DNA of 64,000 nt from RCIO01 sp035555795 (GTDB lineage: Bacteria > Pseudomonadota > Alphaproteobacteria > Rhizobiales > Rhizobiaceae): assembly GCA_035555795.1 (NCBI GenBank), contig DATMGE010000039.1, positions 1-64,000 of the forward strand, read 5' to 3'. Position 1 is the first letter of the stretch, and each line of letters begins with the position of its first letter. Both the position numbers and the translations under genes were made by a program. Below are positions 8,448 through 17,058 of this stretch, one piece after another. The notes under the pieces are model-generated. The model ran no database searches and had not been told where the DNA came from. It was given only the letters and a program-made list of their open reading frames with translations.

Positions 8448-10504
8448 GCGCGCCCGATCATCGCACACCGCCCGTGCCCCGCAAATCGTCGGCCGCTTCC
8501 GACGACGTGGCCGGCTACATGCCCGGCGCGGATACCGATGACGACGACGCCGAGATCGAGGTCGAGGCCGGCGCCGCACTTCCAGCCATCGCCAATATCG
8601 ACTGGAACAGCGAATCGCTTGCCACGTCGCCAGCCGCCTCCGGCGCGGAGATCATCGACGCACTCGCCAAGCGGCTTCCCAACCGGCCCGGCGTCTACCG
8701 GATGATGAATGCCGCCGGCGACGTGCTCTATGTCGGCAAGGCGCGCAGCCTGAAGAAGCGCGTCGTCCAATATGCGCAGGGGCGCTTCCATACCAACCGG
8801 ATCGGCCGGATGGTGCGCGAAACGGCGACGATGGAATTTGTGGTCACGCGGACCGAAACCGAAGCGCTCCTGCTGGAAGCCAATCTCATCAAGCGGCTGC
8901 GGCCGCGCTTCAACGTGCTGATGCGGGACGACAAGTCGTTCCCCTACATCCTGCTGACGACCGACCATCCCGCGCCGGGCCTCTTCAAGCACCGCGGCGC
9001 ACGCAGCCGCAAGGGCGAGTATTTCGGCCCGTTCGCCTCGGCGGGGGCTGTCGGCCGCACCATCAACTCGCTCCAGCGCGCCTTCCTGCTGCGCACCTGT
9101 ACCGATTCGGTCTTCGAGAGCCGGACGCGCCCCTGCCTTCTCTACCAGATCAAGCGCTGCTCCGGCCCCTGCACCGGCGAGGTCGGCCCGGACGACTATG
9201 CTGAACTGGTCTCCGAGGGCCGGGCATTCCTGTCGGGCAAGTCGAGCCGCATCAAGGCGCAGATTTCCGAGGCCATGCAGGAAGCCTCGGACGCACTCGA
9301 TTTCGAGCGCGCCGCCATCTATCGCGACAGGCTTTCGGCGCTGAGCCATGTCCAGAGCCATCAGGGCATCAACCCGCAATCCGTGGAAGAGGCCGACGTC
9401 TTCGCCATCCATCAGGAGGGCGGGCAGAGCTGCATCGAGGTCTTCTTCTTCCGCACCGGGCAGAACTGGGGCAACCGCGCCTATTTCCCCAAGGCCGACC
9501 CGGCGCTGGAACCGGCGGAGGTGCTAGGCGCCTTCCTCGCCCAGTTCTACGACGACAAGCCCTGCCCCCGGCTCGTCCTGCTTTCGCATGCGGTGGAGGA
9601 CCAGGAACTGCTGGCCGCGGCGCTCTCGACCCGCGCCGACATGAAGGTGACCGTGTCCCACCCGCAGCGCGGCGAGAAGAAGGCGCTGGTCGACCACGCC
9701 TTCCAGAATGCGCGCGAGGCGCTCGGCCGCCGGCTGGCGGAAACCTCGTCGCAGGCGCGGCTGCTCGACGGCGTGGCGCAGACCTTCGGCCTTCCGCAGC
9801 CGCCGCAGCGGATCGAGGTCTACGACAATTCGCATATCATGGGCACCAATGCGGTCGGCGCCATGATCGTGGCCGGGCCCGAGGGCTTCATCAAGAATCA
9901 GTACCGGAAGTTCAACATCCGCTCGACCGACATCACCCCCGGCGACGATTTCGGCATGATGCGCGAGGTGATGCAGCGGCGCTTCTCCCGTCTTATCAAG
10001 GAGCACGGAACCGAAACTCCGGGCGGCGGATCGGAGGATGTGCCGGCCTGGCCCGACCTCGTGCTCATCGACGGCGGCCAGGGGCAGATGAGTGCCGTGC
10101 GCGCGATGCTGAACGAACTGGGCATTGCCGACCGGGTGACGGCGATCGGCGTCGCCAAGGGCGTCGACCGCGATGCCGGCCGCGAGCGCTTCTTCATGGA
10201 AGGCCGCGAACCCTTCATGCTGCCGATGCGCGATCCGGTGCTCTATTTCCTGCAAAGGCTGCGCGACGAAGCTCACCGTTTCGCCATCGGTTCTCATCGC
10301 GCGCGGCGCAAGAAGGAGATGGTTCGCAATCCGCTCGATGAGATTTCCGGCATCGGGCCGGGCCGCAAGCGCGCGCTGCTGCACCATTTCGGCACGGCGA
10401 AGGCCGTGAGCCGCGCGGCGGTGGAAGACCTGATTGCCGTCGATGGCATATCGGAATCCATGGCGCGTCAGATATACAATCATTTCCACGAGGCGCCGTC
10501 GTAG
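8444..10504 (+). CDS. uvrC: Excinuclease ABC subunit C
   Basis: UvrC makes both incisions around UvrB-marked DNA lesions in nucleotide excision repair. The 686-residue product carries a GIY-YIG nuclease domain (GVY at 83-85, YVGKA from 96), a UVR motif region (DALDFERAAIYRDRL), the RNase H-like C-terminal nuclease (EVYDNSHIMGT and LVLIDGGQGQ) and terminal helix-hairpin-helix motifs (ISGIGPGRKRALL). An acidic, low-complexity N-terminal extension of about 75 residues, with DTDDDDAE, precedes the GIY domain. The start ATG overlaps the upstream reductase stop. Confidence 0.97.
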   Translation: MSAPDHRTPPVPRKSSAASDDVAGYMPGADTDDDDAEIEVEAGAALPAIANIDWNSESLATSPAASGAEIIDALAKRLPNRPGVYRMMNAAGDVLYVGKARSLKKRVVQYAQGRFHTNRIGRMVRETATMEFVVTRTETEALLLEANLIKRLRPRFNVLMRDDKSFPYILLTTDHPAPGLFKHRGARSRKGEYFGPFASAGAVGRTINSLQRAFLLRTCTDSVFESRTRPCLLYQIKRCSGPCTGEVGPDDYAELVSEGRAFLSGKSSRIKAQISEAMQEASDALDFERAAIYRDRLSALSHVQSHQGINPQSVEEADVFAIHQEGGQSCIEVFFFRTGQNWGNRAYFPKADPALEPAEVLGAFLAQFYDDKPCPRLVLLSHAVEDQELLAAALSTRADMKVTVSHPQRGEKKALVDHAFQNAREALGRRLAETSSQARLLDGVAQTFGLPQPPQRIEVYDNSHIMGTNAVGAMIVAGPEGFIKNQYRKFNIRSTDITPGDDFGMMREVMQRRFSRLIKEHGTETPGGGSEDVPAWPDLVLIDGGQGQMSAVRAMLNELGIADRVTAIGVAKGVDRDAGRERFFMEGREPFMLPMRDPVLYFLQRLRDEAHRFAIGSHRARRKKEMVRNPLDEISGIGPGRKRALLHHFGTAKAVSRAAVEDLIAVDGISESMARQIYNHFHEAPS

Positions 10505-10613
10505 GAACGATGGCGATGAATGGACGCAGCGGCCAATCGCCCGGCATATGGCGGGAGATTGGCCTATAAGGGACGGATCCGATTTGACCGCGCCAGCAAC
10601 AGAGCCCACGCCG

Positions 10614-11195
10614 ATGCAGCGACCAGCGCTGAATATCCCCAACATGCTGACCTATGCCCGCATTCTCGCAGTGCCGCTGGTCGTATTGTGCTTTTTCATC
10701 GAGGGAGAGCTCCGCTCCAGCGATTTCGCGCGGTGGCTGGCCTTCGCCATCTTCGCGGTCGCCAGCATCACCGATTTCCTCGACGGCTATCTCGCCCGCA
10801 TCTGGAAGCAGACATCGAATATCGGCAAGATGCTGGACCCGATCGCCGACAAGCTCCTGGTAGCGTCGGTGCTGCTTCTCATGGCGGCGGACGGCACCAT
10901 TGCCGGCTGGTCGATCTGGGCGGCGATCATCATCCTGTGCCGCGAGATCCTCGTCTCGGGCCTGCGCGAATATCTGGCGGCGCTGAAAGTATCGGTTCCG
11001 GTCACGCGGCTGGCAAAGTGGAAAACCACCGTCCAGCTTCTGGCGGTCGGCTTCCTGCTCGCCGGCCCGGCCGCCGACAAGCTGGTGCCCTACATCACCG
11101 AAACAGGCATCGTGCTGCTTTGGGCCTCGGCGATCCTCACCCTATATACCGGCTACGACTATTTCCGCGCCGGCCTGAAACACATGGCCGACTGA
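10614..11195 (+). CDS. pgsA: CDP-diacylglycerol--glycerol-3-phosphate 3-phosphatidyltransferase
   Basis: PgsA makes phosphatidylglycerol phosphate from CDP-diacylglycerol and glycerol-3-phosphate in the inner membrane. The 193-residue protein shows the complete CDP-alcohol transferase motif (D54, D57, G58, A61, R62, G71, D75, D79) and the PgsA-typical CREILVSGLREYLA segment. I use ATG 10614 because it gives the usual short head before NIPNMLTYARI. TTG 10584, with AAGGGA upstream, is a real alternative. It lies in the conserved run uvrC-pgsA-moaD-moaE. Confidence 0.94.
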   Translation: MQRPALNIPNMLTYARILAVPLVVLCFFIEGELRSSDFARWLAFAIFAVASITDFLDGYLARIWKQTSNIGKMLDPIADKLLVASVLLLMAADGTIAGWSIWAAIIILCREILVSGLREYLAALKVSVPVTRLAKWKTTVQLLAVGFLLAGPAADKLVPYITETGIVLLWASAILTLYTGYDYFRAGLKHMAD

Positions 11196-11220
11196 TCGGT
11201 GACTATGAAGCGGTGACATC

Positions 11221-11472
11221 GTGCGGCTGATCTATTTTGCCTGGGTTCGCGAGCGGATCGGGCTGGCTGAAGAGAATGTCGACCTGCCGGCCGGCATCGA
11301 GACGGTGCGCGACCTGCTGACGTGGCTGAAAGAACGCGGCGAAGGCTATGCCGAGGCGCTGCGCTTTCCCGACGCCATCCGCGTCGCGATCGATCAGGAA
11401 CATGTCAGGCATGAGGAGCGGATCGCCGGTGCGCGCGAGATCGCCCTCTTCCCGCCGATGACGGGCGGCTGA
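11221..11472 (+). CDS. moaD: Molybdopterin synthase sulfur carrier subunit
   Basis: MoaD is the ubiquitin-like sulfur carrier that delivers thiocarboxylate sulfur to MoaE during molybdopterin formation. The 83-residue product starts with GTG 11221 (RLIYFAWVRERIG) and ends in the required Gly-Gly (FPPMTGG). It lies five bases upstream of moaE, and the pair encodes both halves of molybdopterin synthase. Confidence 0.95.
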   Translation: MRLIYFAWVRERIGLAEENVDLPAGIETVRDLLTWLKERGEGYAEALRFPDAIRVAIDQEHVRHEERIAGAREIALFPPMTGG

Positions 11473-11477
11473 GACCG

Positions 11478-11945
11478 ATGGATTGCGCCATCGATATCCG
11501 TATCCAGCGCGACGACTTTGATGTCGGGCAGGAGATCGGGCGGCTCGGCGCCGGGCGGCCGGATTTGGGCGCCGTCGTCACTTTCACCGGCCTTTGCCGC
11601 GCTGAAGGCGGTCGCCTTTCGGCACTGGAACTCGAACATTATCCCGGCATGGCGGAGGCGCAGATCGCCCGCATCGTCGAGCGCGCCACCGAACGCTGGC
11701 CGCTCGGGGCGGTCACCGTCATCCATCGGTTCGGGCGCATCGCGCCCGGCGAGCAGATCGTGCTCGTGGCGACCGCCTCCACCCACCGCCACGCCGCATT
11801 CGACGGCGCCAGCTTCATCATGGATTTCCTCAAATCCGAGGCACCCTTCTGGAAGAAGGAACATGCGGCTTCCGGCGATGCCGGCGAATGGGTCGACGCG
11901 CGCGACAGCGACCATGAGGCGATGAAGCGCTGGGATGAGGGCTGA
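11478..11945 (+). CDS. moaE: Molybdopterin synthase catalytic subunit
   Basis: MoaE uses MoaD thiocarboxylate to convert precursor Z (cPMP) to molybdopterin. The 155-residue product has the MoaE core: GAVVTFTGLCR, LELEHYPGMAEAQI, and the active-site segment PFWKKEHA with catalytic lysines near residue 125. The size is normal and the gene directly follows moaD. Confidence 0.96.
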   Translation: MDCAIDIRIQRDDFDVGQEIGRLGAGRPDLGAVVTFTGLCRAEGGRLSALELEHYPGMAEAQIARIVERATERWPLGAVTVIHRFGRIAPGEQIVLVATASTHRHAAFDGASFIMDFLKSEAPFWKKEHAASGDAGEWVDARDSDHEAMKRWDEG

Positions 11946-12032
11946 CCTACGCACAGAGGCTCCGGCGCAATCGGAATACTGCCGCAATCCCATGTCTTTC
12001 TCTATGAGAACCCGCGCATCGAGGTCTGAAGA

Positions 12033-12800
12033 ATGAGCTTTTCCGTCGACCGCCGTGCCATTACCAAGGCCGTTCTGCTGATTGCGGCCATGTCGCTGGC
12101 CGCGCAGGAGAGCCTCGCCGCCGATCTGTCCATCAAGGGCACCGCCACCTATCGCGAGCGCATCGCACTGCCCGACAATGCCGCGCTCACCGTGCGCCTG
12201 CTCGATGTCACCAATACCAGCGGCGCGCCGACATCCGTGGGCGAAACCGTCGTCTCGCCGGCAGGCCAGGTGCCGATCGCCTTCGAATTCACCGTGGCGG
12301 AGACTGTCGTGGCCAGCGACCATCGCTACGCGCTGCATGCTTCCATCGCAGTAGACGGCAAGGTGATCTTCGCCACGGCCGAGCCCAGGCCCTACGAATT
12401 GTCGGCGAGCGAACCCGCCGATCTGTTGATGGTGCGCCAGCCCGACGAGACCAGCACCCTCCCCGCCGAGATCGTCGGCGTGGAATGGATGCTGGAGGAA
12501 ATGGACGGAAAGGCGATGGACCGCGAGCCGGTTTCCTCGCTCATGCTCAATGAGAAAGGCACGGCGGGCGGCAAGGGCGGATGCAACCGGTTCTTCGCCA
12601 CCATCACCGCCAGCGGCGATGCCCTCACCTTTTCCGAGATCGGCTCGACCTTCATGGCATGCGGAAATGCCGCCATGGAGCGCGAGCGCGCCTATTTCGA
12701 TGCGCTGGCGCGCGTCGCTTCCTACCGGCTCGACGCGGGAAAGCTGATCCTTTCCGACGAAGCGGGCAAGAATCTGCTGATATTCGGCCTTTCGGCTTAG
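12033..12800 (+). CDS. YbaY-type and META domain envelope protein
   Basis: The 255-residue exported protein has a signal peptide (VLLIAAMSLAAQESLAA). It is followed by a YbaY-like beta-sandwich domain (residues about 31-130: GTATYRERIALP, LTVRLLDVT, PIAFEFTV) and a C-terminal META/HslJ domain (from VEWMLEEMDG through GGCNRFFATI and FMACGNAAMERERAYFDAL to the end). The META domain motif with two conserved cysteines, G-G-C-N and M-A-C, is complete. No lipobox is seen. It probably sits in the periplasm; its molecular role is unknown, though META proteins are linked to envelope stress. Confidence 0.85.
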   Translation: MSFSVDRRAITKAVLLIAAMSLAAQESLAADLSIKGTATYRERIALPDNAALTVRLLDVTNTSGAPTSVGETVVSPAGQVPIAFEFTVAETVVASDHRYALHASIAVDGKVIFATAEPRPYELSASEPADLLMVRQPDETSTLPAEIVGVEWMLEEMDGKAMDREPVSSLMLNEKGTAGGKGGCNRFFATITASGDALTFSEIGSTFMACGNAAMERERAYFDALARVASYRLDAGKLILSDEAGKNLLIFGLSA

Positions 12801-12857
12801 CGCTTTTTCAAACAAGGTGCGCTAGCGTGAGAAACCAGACATTCTCGCGCGGCGCCC

Positions 12858-15110
12858 ATGACCGATACGATCCAGCAATTGACCAGCGTCGCGCCGAACC
12901 GCGAATGGCTGCTCTGTCTGGTTGCCATTCTTGGGGCGACCCTTGCCTTCCTGGCCATTCGCTACCGCAGGCTGGCGATCCGTGCCCGCCGGGATGCCGA
13001 GAATATCGACAACCTGATCGAACACCTGTCGGAGGGCATCTACCGCTCCACGCCCGATGGTCGGCAGGTCATGTCGAGCCGCGCTCTGGTGAAGCTCAAC
13101 GGCTATGACACGGAAGAGGAATTGCTGGCCGGCGTCAGGGATATCGGGTCGGAATGGTATGTCGAACCCGCCCGCCGCGACGAATTCAAGGCGCTGATGG
13201 AGCGCGACGGCTTCGTGAGCGACTTCGTGTCGGAAGTTTACCGCCACAAGACGCGCGAGCGCATCTGGGTTTCGGAATCGGCGCGCACCGTGCGCGATCC
13301 CGCCACCGGCGATATCCTCTATTATGAGGGCTCGGTACGCGAAGTGACCGAGACGATGAAGCGGCTGAACCTGGAAGAGAAGTTCAGCAAGCTCCTGCGC
13401 GAGGTTCCCGGCGCGCTGTTCCAGTTCACCACCCGCTTCGACGGCGGCGCGACCGTGGACTATGTCAGCCCGCATTTCGAAAGGGTCACCGGCATGTCGG
13501 TGGAGCAGCTGGCAGCCGGCCGGAGCGGCCAGCTCTCGCCCGTGCCGGAGCAGGATCGCGACATTTTCCGCCGCGCCATCAGCGATCCGGACGGCCATCT
13601 CGCCCCTTGGGATTTCGAGCACAGCTACAGCGCGGCCGAAGGCGGCGAGAAATGGCTGCGCATCTCGGCTACCCCGGATGCGACGCGTGACGGCATCGTA
13701 TGGTACGGCCACGTTTCCGATATCACCCAGCGCAAGAAGCACGAACTGGCGATCACGCAGCTCGCTTATTTCGATCCGCTGACGCAATTGCCCAACCGGC
13801 GCATGCTCTACGAGCGGCTGGGCAAGGCGCTGGAGGAAAGGGCGACCGACAGTCTGGCAGGCGCCGTGCTCTTCATCGACCTCGACAATTTCAAGTCGCT
13901 GAACGACACGATGGGCCACGATGTCGGCGACGAATATCTGCGCCAGATCGCTGCGCGCCTGCGCCATTGCTGCGGCGACAGCGTTCTGGTCGTGCGGATC
14001 GGCGGCGACGAGTTCGTCGCCCTGGCCGAAGTCATCGAGACCGATAATGCGCGTGCGACGCGGGAGGCGATGGCAATGGGCAATCGCATCGTCGCTGCTC
14101 TCCGCGACGAGTTCGACCTCGGCGTGACGCGCTATCGCGCCTCGGCCAGCGTCGGCGTCGTCGTCTTCGACGGTTCCGAGGCCGGCGCGACGGAAGTGCT
14201 CAAGCGCGCCGACACGGCCATGTATCAGGCCAAGACCTCGGGCCGGGACGGCCTGTCGCTGTTCGACCCCGTGGCGATGGAGCGCGAAACCCAGCGCCAC
14301 CAGTTGCTGGCCGACCTGCGCGGCGTGATCGCGCGCGGCGGCGACCAATTCGCGGTCCACTACCAGCCGCTGATGAACCATGCCGGGCATATCGTCGGAG
14401 CCGAGGCTCTGCTGCGCTGGACCCACCCCGAAAAGGGTGCGATCTCCCCAGACCACTTCATTCCGATGGCCGAGCAGTTCGGCCTGATCGGCGATGTCAC
14501 CGCCTATGTCCTGCGGGAAGGCATCGGCCAGCTCGCAAAATGGCACAGCGATGCCTCGATGCCGACGCTCAGCCTCTCGGTGAATGTCAGCGTGCAGTCA
14601 TTCTTCGACGACAGGCTCGCGCGGCTTCTGGGCACCCTGCTCGACCGGCACCAGATCGATGGCGGGCGGCTGACGCTCGAGCTGACCGAGCATGTGATGG
14701 CCTCCGACCAGGCAATCGTGGCTGAGCGCCTGACGGAACTGAAACAACTCGGCGTTCGCCTGTCGCTCGACGATTTCGGCACCGGCTATTCCTCGCTCGC
14801 CCACCTGAAAAGCCTGCCTTTCGACGAGCTCAAGATCGATGGCGGCTTCGTGGCCGATATCGAGCACACGGAAAACGACCGCGCATTGGTCAAGACCATT
14901 CTCGCCATGGCGCGCACGCTGGGCATGTCGGCCGTGGCGGAGCATGTCGAAAATGCCCGCCAGGAAGCGTTCCTGCGCGCCTATGGCTGCGATCTTTTCC
15001 AGGGCTATCTCTACAGCAAGGCGCTGCCGGCCGAGCTTTTCACGCAGATGTTCCGCGGCTTCGTGCCCGATGGCGAGGCCAGCCGGCCCCTGCATACGCC
15101 CTTGCAATGA
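12858..15110 (+). CDS. PAS-GGDEF-EAL cyclic-di-GMP signalling protein
   Basis: The 750-residue protein has one N-terminal membrane helix (about 17-34), two PAS/PAC-like regions (about 45-170 and 175-300) and a diguanylate cyclase domain with intact GGDEF (about 382-386). A phosphodiesterase domain follows, with the EAL signature as EALLRW (about 515), NVSVQS, ELTEHV and LDDFGTGYSSL-KIDG. Both catalytic cores look intact, so it may make or degrade c-di-GMP in response to a PAS-sensed cue. A perfect terminator follows the stop. Confidence 0.93.
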   Translation: MTDTIQQLTSVAPNREWLLCLVAILGATLAFLAIRYRRLAIRARRDAENIDNLIEHLSEGIYRSTPDGRQVMSSRALVKLNGYDTEEELLAGVRDIGSEWYVEPARRDEFKALMERDGFVSDFVSEVYRHKTRERIWVSESARTVRDPATGDILYYEGSVREVTETMKRLNLEEKFSKLLREVPGALFQFTTRFDGGATVDYVSPHFERVTGMSVEQLAAGRSGQLSPVPEQDRDIFRRAISDPDGHLAPWDFEHSYSAAEGGEKWLRISATPDATRDGIVWYGHVSDITQRKKHELAITQLAYFDPLTQLPNRRMLYERLGKALEERATDSLAGAVLFIDLDNFKSLNDTMGHDVGDEYLRQIAARLRHCCGDSVLVVRIGGDEFVALAEVIETDNARATREAMAMGNRIVAALRDEFDLGVTRYRASASVGVVVFDGSEAGATEVLKRADTAMYQAKTSGRDGLSLFDPVAMERETQRHQLLADLRGVIARGGDQFAVHYQPLMNHAGHIVGAEALLRWTHPEKGAISPDHFIPMAEQFGLIGDVTAYVLREGIGQLAKWHSDASMPTLSLSVNVSVQSFFDDRLARLLGTLLDRHQIDGGRLTLELTEHVMASDQAIVAERLTELKQLGVRLSLDDFGTGYSSLAHLKSLPFDELKIDGGFVADIEHTENDRALVKTILAMARTLGMSAVAEHVENARQEAFLRAYGCDLFQGYLYSKALPAELFTQMFRGFVPDGEASRPLHTPLQ

Positions 15111-15139
15111 AAAAGGCCGGGCGCTTGCCCGGCCTTTTT
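15110..15139. terminator. Bidirectional intrinsic terminator (c-di-GMP protein / ndk)
   Basis: The stem GGCCGGGC (15115-15122) pairs with GCCCGGCC (15127-15134) around a GCTT loop, with five A before and five T after. It starts at the last base of the upstream stop codon and serves both convergent genes. Confidence 0.93.
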
Positions 15140-15156
15140 CTCTCAGTTCGTTCGGC

Positions 15157-15579
15157 TCAGCCGACGATCTCGGTGTCGGAGAACCAGTAGCGGATCTCCT
15201 GCGCGGCCGTCTCGGGCGCATCCGAGCCGTGCACCGAATTCTCGCCGATCGACAGAGCATGGACCTTGCGGATGGTGCCCTCATCGGCATTGGCCGGGTT
15301 CGTGGCACCCATCACTTCGCGGTTCTTGAGGATGGCATTCTCGCCTTCCAGCACCTGGACGATGGTCGGGCCCGACGACATGAATTCGCACAATTCGTCG
15401 AAGAAGGGGCGCTCCTTGTGGACGGCATAGAAGCCTTCGGCCTCGCGACGGCTCATCCACACGCGGCGGGAAGCGACCACGCGCAGTCCGGCATCTTCCA
15501 GCATCTTGGTGATAGCGCCGGTGAGGTTGCGGCGGGTTGCGTCCGGCTTGATCATCGAGAAGGTGCGTTCGATAGCCAT
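15157..15579 (-). CDS. ndk: Nucleoside diphosphate kinase
   Basis: Ndk transfers the gamma-phosphate from ATP to nucleoside diphosphates through a phospho-histidine. The 140-residue product begins MAIERTFSMIKPDA and contains the catalytic histidine in NSVHGSDAPETA. Length is standard. AAGGA precedes ATG 15579. It is transcribed alone between a GST-like gene and a shared terminator. Confidence 0.97.
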   Translation of the reverse strand: MAIERTFSMIKPDATRRNLTGAITKMLEDAGLRVVASRRVWMSRREAEGFYAVHKERPFFDELCEFMSSGPTIVQVLEGENAILKNREVMGATNPANADEGTIRKVHALSIGENSVHGSDAPETAAQEIRYWFSDTEIVG

Positions 15580-15651
15580 TTGAGGTCCTTCAATATTGGA
15601 ATTGTGAGCGTGGCGGCGTCTATAGCCGCGCTCTGGCCGGCTGTGAAGGGG

Positions 15652-16335
15652 TCATGCCCTGGCCTGCGCTGCCCGCCCGATACCGCCATGCAGGTCGAGG
15701 ATGCGCTCGAACCAGCCCGCCAGCGGATCGTCCTCCTCCAGAACCTGCATCGGGCTGGCCACGCGCGCCCATTGCAGCGCCCCGGCGACGATATAGTCGG
15801 CAAATAGCGGCGACGCGCCGCCGATGAAGGGCTGCGCCTCCACCATCGCCCGCACGGGCTGGAGCGTGGCGCGGAAGGCGCCGAGCCGGTCCTCCATGCC
15901 CTGCGGAACCTCCTCCAGCCTGCGCCCGAAGCGCGCCTCGCGGCTGGCGCGGAAATAGTCGCGGTCGTCCTCATGGATGATGTCGAAGAGGTCCATCAGC
16001 ATGGCGCCGCCGAGATAGCTGTGAACCGCAAGCTGCGTCCAGCGCTCCACGAAACGCGACAGCATACGCCCGCCCTCGCCCGCAAACAGGCTTGGCCGAT
16101 CGGAATAGGTTTCCTCGAGATGGAGCGCGATATCGAAGGAGTCGCGCAACACGCGCCCGCCATCGTGGATGACGGGAACCGTCTTGCCGTCAAGCTTACG
16201 GATTTCATTGAAACGCAGGGGCACGCGCTCGAATTCCAGCCCCTTGTGCTTCAGCGCCCAGATGATCTTCCAGCAATGTGGAGAGAACCGCACCGAAGGG
16301 TCCGCCCCGGCGAGTTCGTAGACAATGACCGACAT
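15652..16335 (-). CDS. Glutathione S-transferase-like protein (beta-etherase-like)
   Basis: The 227-residue protein has a GST thioredoxin-like domain (VRFSPHCWKIIWALKHKGLE; KTVPVIHDGG with cis-Pro; LRDSFDIALHLEE) and an all-alpha C-terminal domain. The N-terminal pattern SPHCWKI recalls the Lig-type and related bacterial GSTs, but the substrate cannot be assigned. GGAGG lies before ATG 16335. It diverges from the DinB gene. Confidence 0.82.
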   Translation of the reverse strand: MSVIVYELAGADPSVRFSPHCWKIIWALKHKGLEFERVPLRFNEIRKLDGKTVPVIHDGGRVLRDSFDIALHLEETYSDRPSLFAGEGGRMLSRFVERWTQLAVHSYLGGAMLMDLFDIIHEDDRDYFRASREARFGRRLEEVPQGMEDRLGAFRATLQPVRAMVEAQPFIGGASPLFADYIVAGALQWARVASPMQVLEEDDPLAGWFERILDLHGGIGRAAQARA

Positions 16336-16395
16336 TTTGATACATCCCTCCTGGAGGGCGCACTATTGCCCCCGTCCGGGCGAGAGGGAAGAGGC

Positions 16396-16908
16396 GTGAA
16401 GCAGCATTTTGCGATGATGGCAGCCTATAATGCATGGGCGAACCGGCGCGTCTACGAGGCGGCGGCGCTGCTGGACGATGAAGCATACCGCCGCGATACC
16501 GGCGCCTTCTTCAAGTCCCTGCACGGCACGCTGAACCACCTCCTCGCCGCCGACCGCATCTGGATGAAGCGTTTCACCGGCGAAGGCGATGCGCCGGCGG
16601 CGCTGGATTCCATCCTCCACGACACATTGCCGGCGCTCACACTGGCACGCGAGGCGGAAGACAGGCGCATTGTCGACTGGGTCGACAGCCTGTCGCGCGA
16701 GGCCCTCGCCGGCCGCTTCACCTATATGACAGTCACCGACCTGCGCACCGTCTCCCAGCGGCTGTCACCCGCACTCGCGCATCTGTTCAACCACCAGACC
16801 CACCACCGCGGCCAGGCGCACACGATCCTGACCTCGCTAGGGCAGCCAAGTCTCCAATTGGACCTGATTTTTTTCCAGCGTACCGAGGATGGTCGGTCTT
16901 TTGCCTGA
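16396..16908 (+). CDS. DinB family protein
   Basis: The 170-residue protein belongs to the four-helix-bundle DinB/DfsB metal-binding superfamily. The three metal-ligand histidines are visible: His in SLHGTLNHLL, then HLFNHQTHHRGQ. The superfamily includes thiol-dependent transferases and many proteins of unknown role. The start is GTG 16396, preceded by a strong GGGAAGAGG; the longer open frame upstream is out of family and antisense to the GST gene. Confidence 0.85.
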   Translation: MKQHFAMMAAYNAWANRRVYEAAALLDDEAYRRDTGAFFKSLHGTLNHLLAADRIWMKRFTGEGDAPAALDSILHDTLPALTLAREAEDRRIVDWVDSLSREALAGRFTYMTVTDLRTVSQRLSPALAHLFNHQTHHRGQAHTILTSLGQPSLQLDLIFFQRTEDGRSFA

Positions 16909-17058
16909 TTGTCTTTGTCCGGCATTCGACGTCAAAAAAAATCACGAGATGATTGAACGCACCAAAAGCCCTTGAGAGGTAATCCGCGGCGTGGATCGAC
17001 GGCCAGCGCTCCGGCATGAAGCAACTGCTAGTAACAAGCACGCCAGATCGAGCGGACG

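Noticed and set aside
7934..10504. UvrC with an extra 170 N-terminal residues
   Set aside because: The extra part overlaps the SDR gene in another frame; ATG 8444 in the ATGA overlap is the sensible start.
12822..14546. Open frame of 574 codons antisense to the GGDEF-EAL gene
   Set aside because: Shadow frame; the GGDEF-EAL protein accounts for the sequence.
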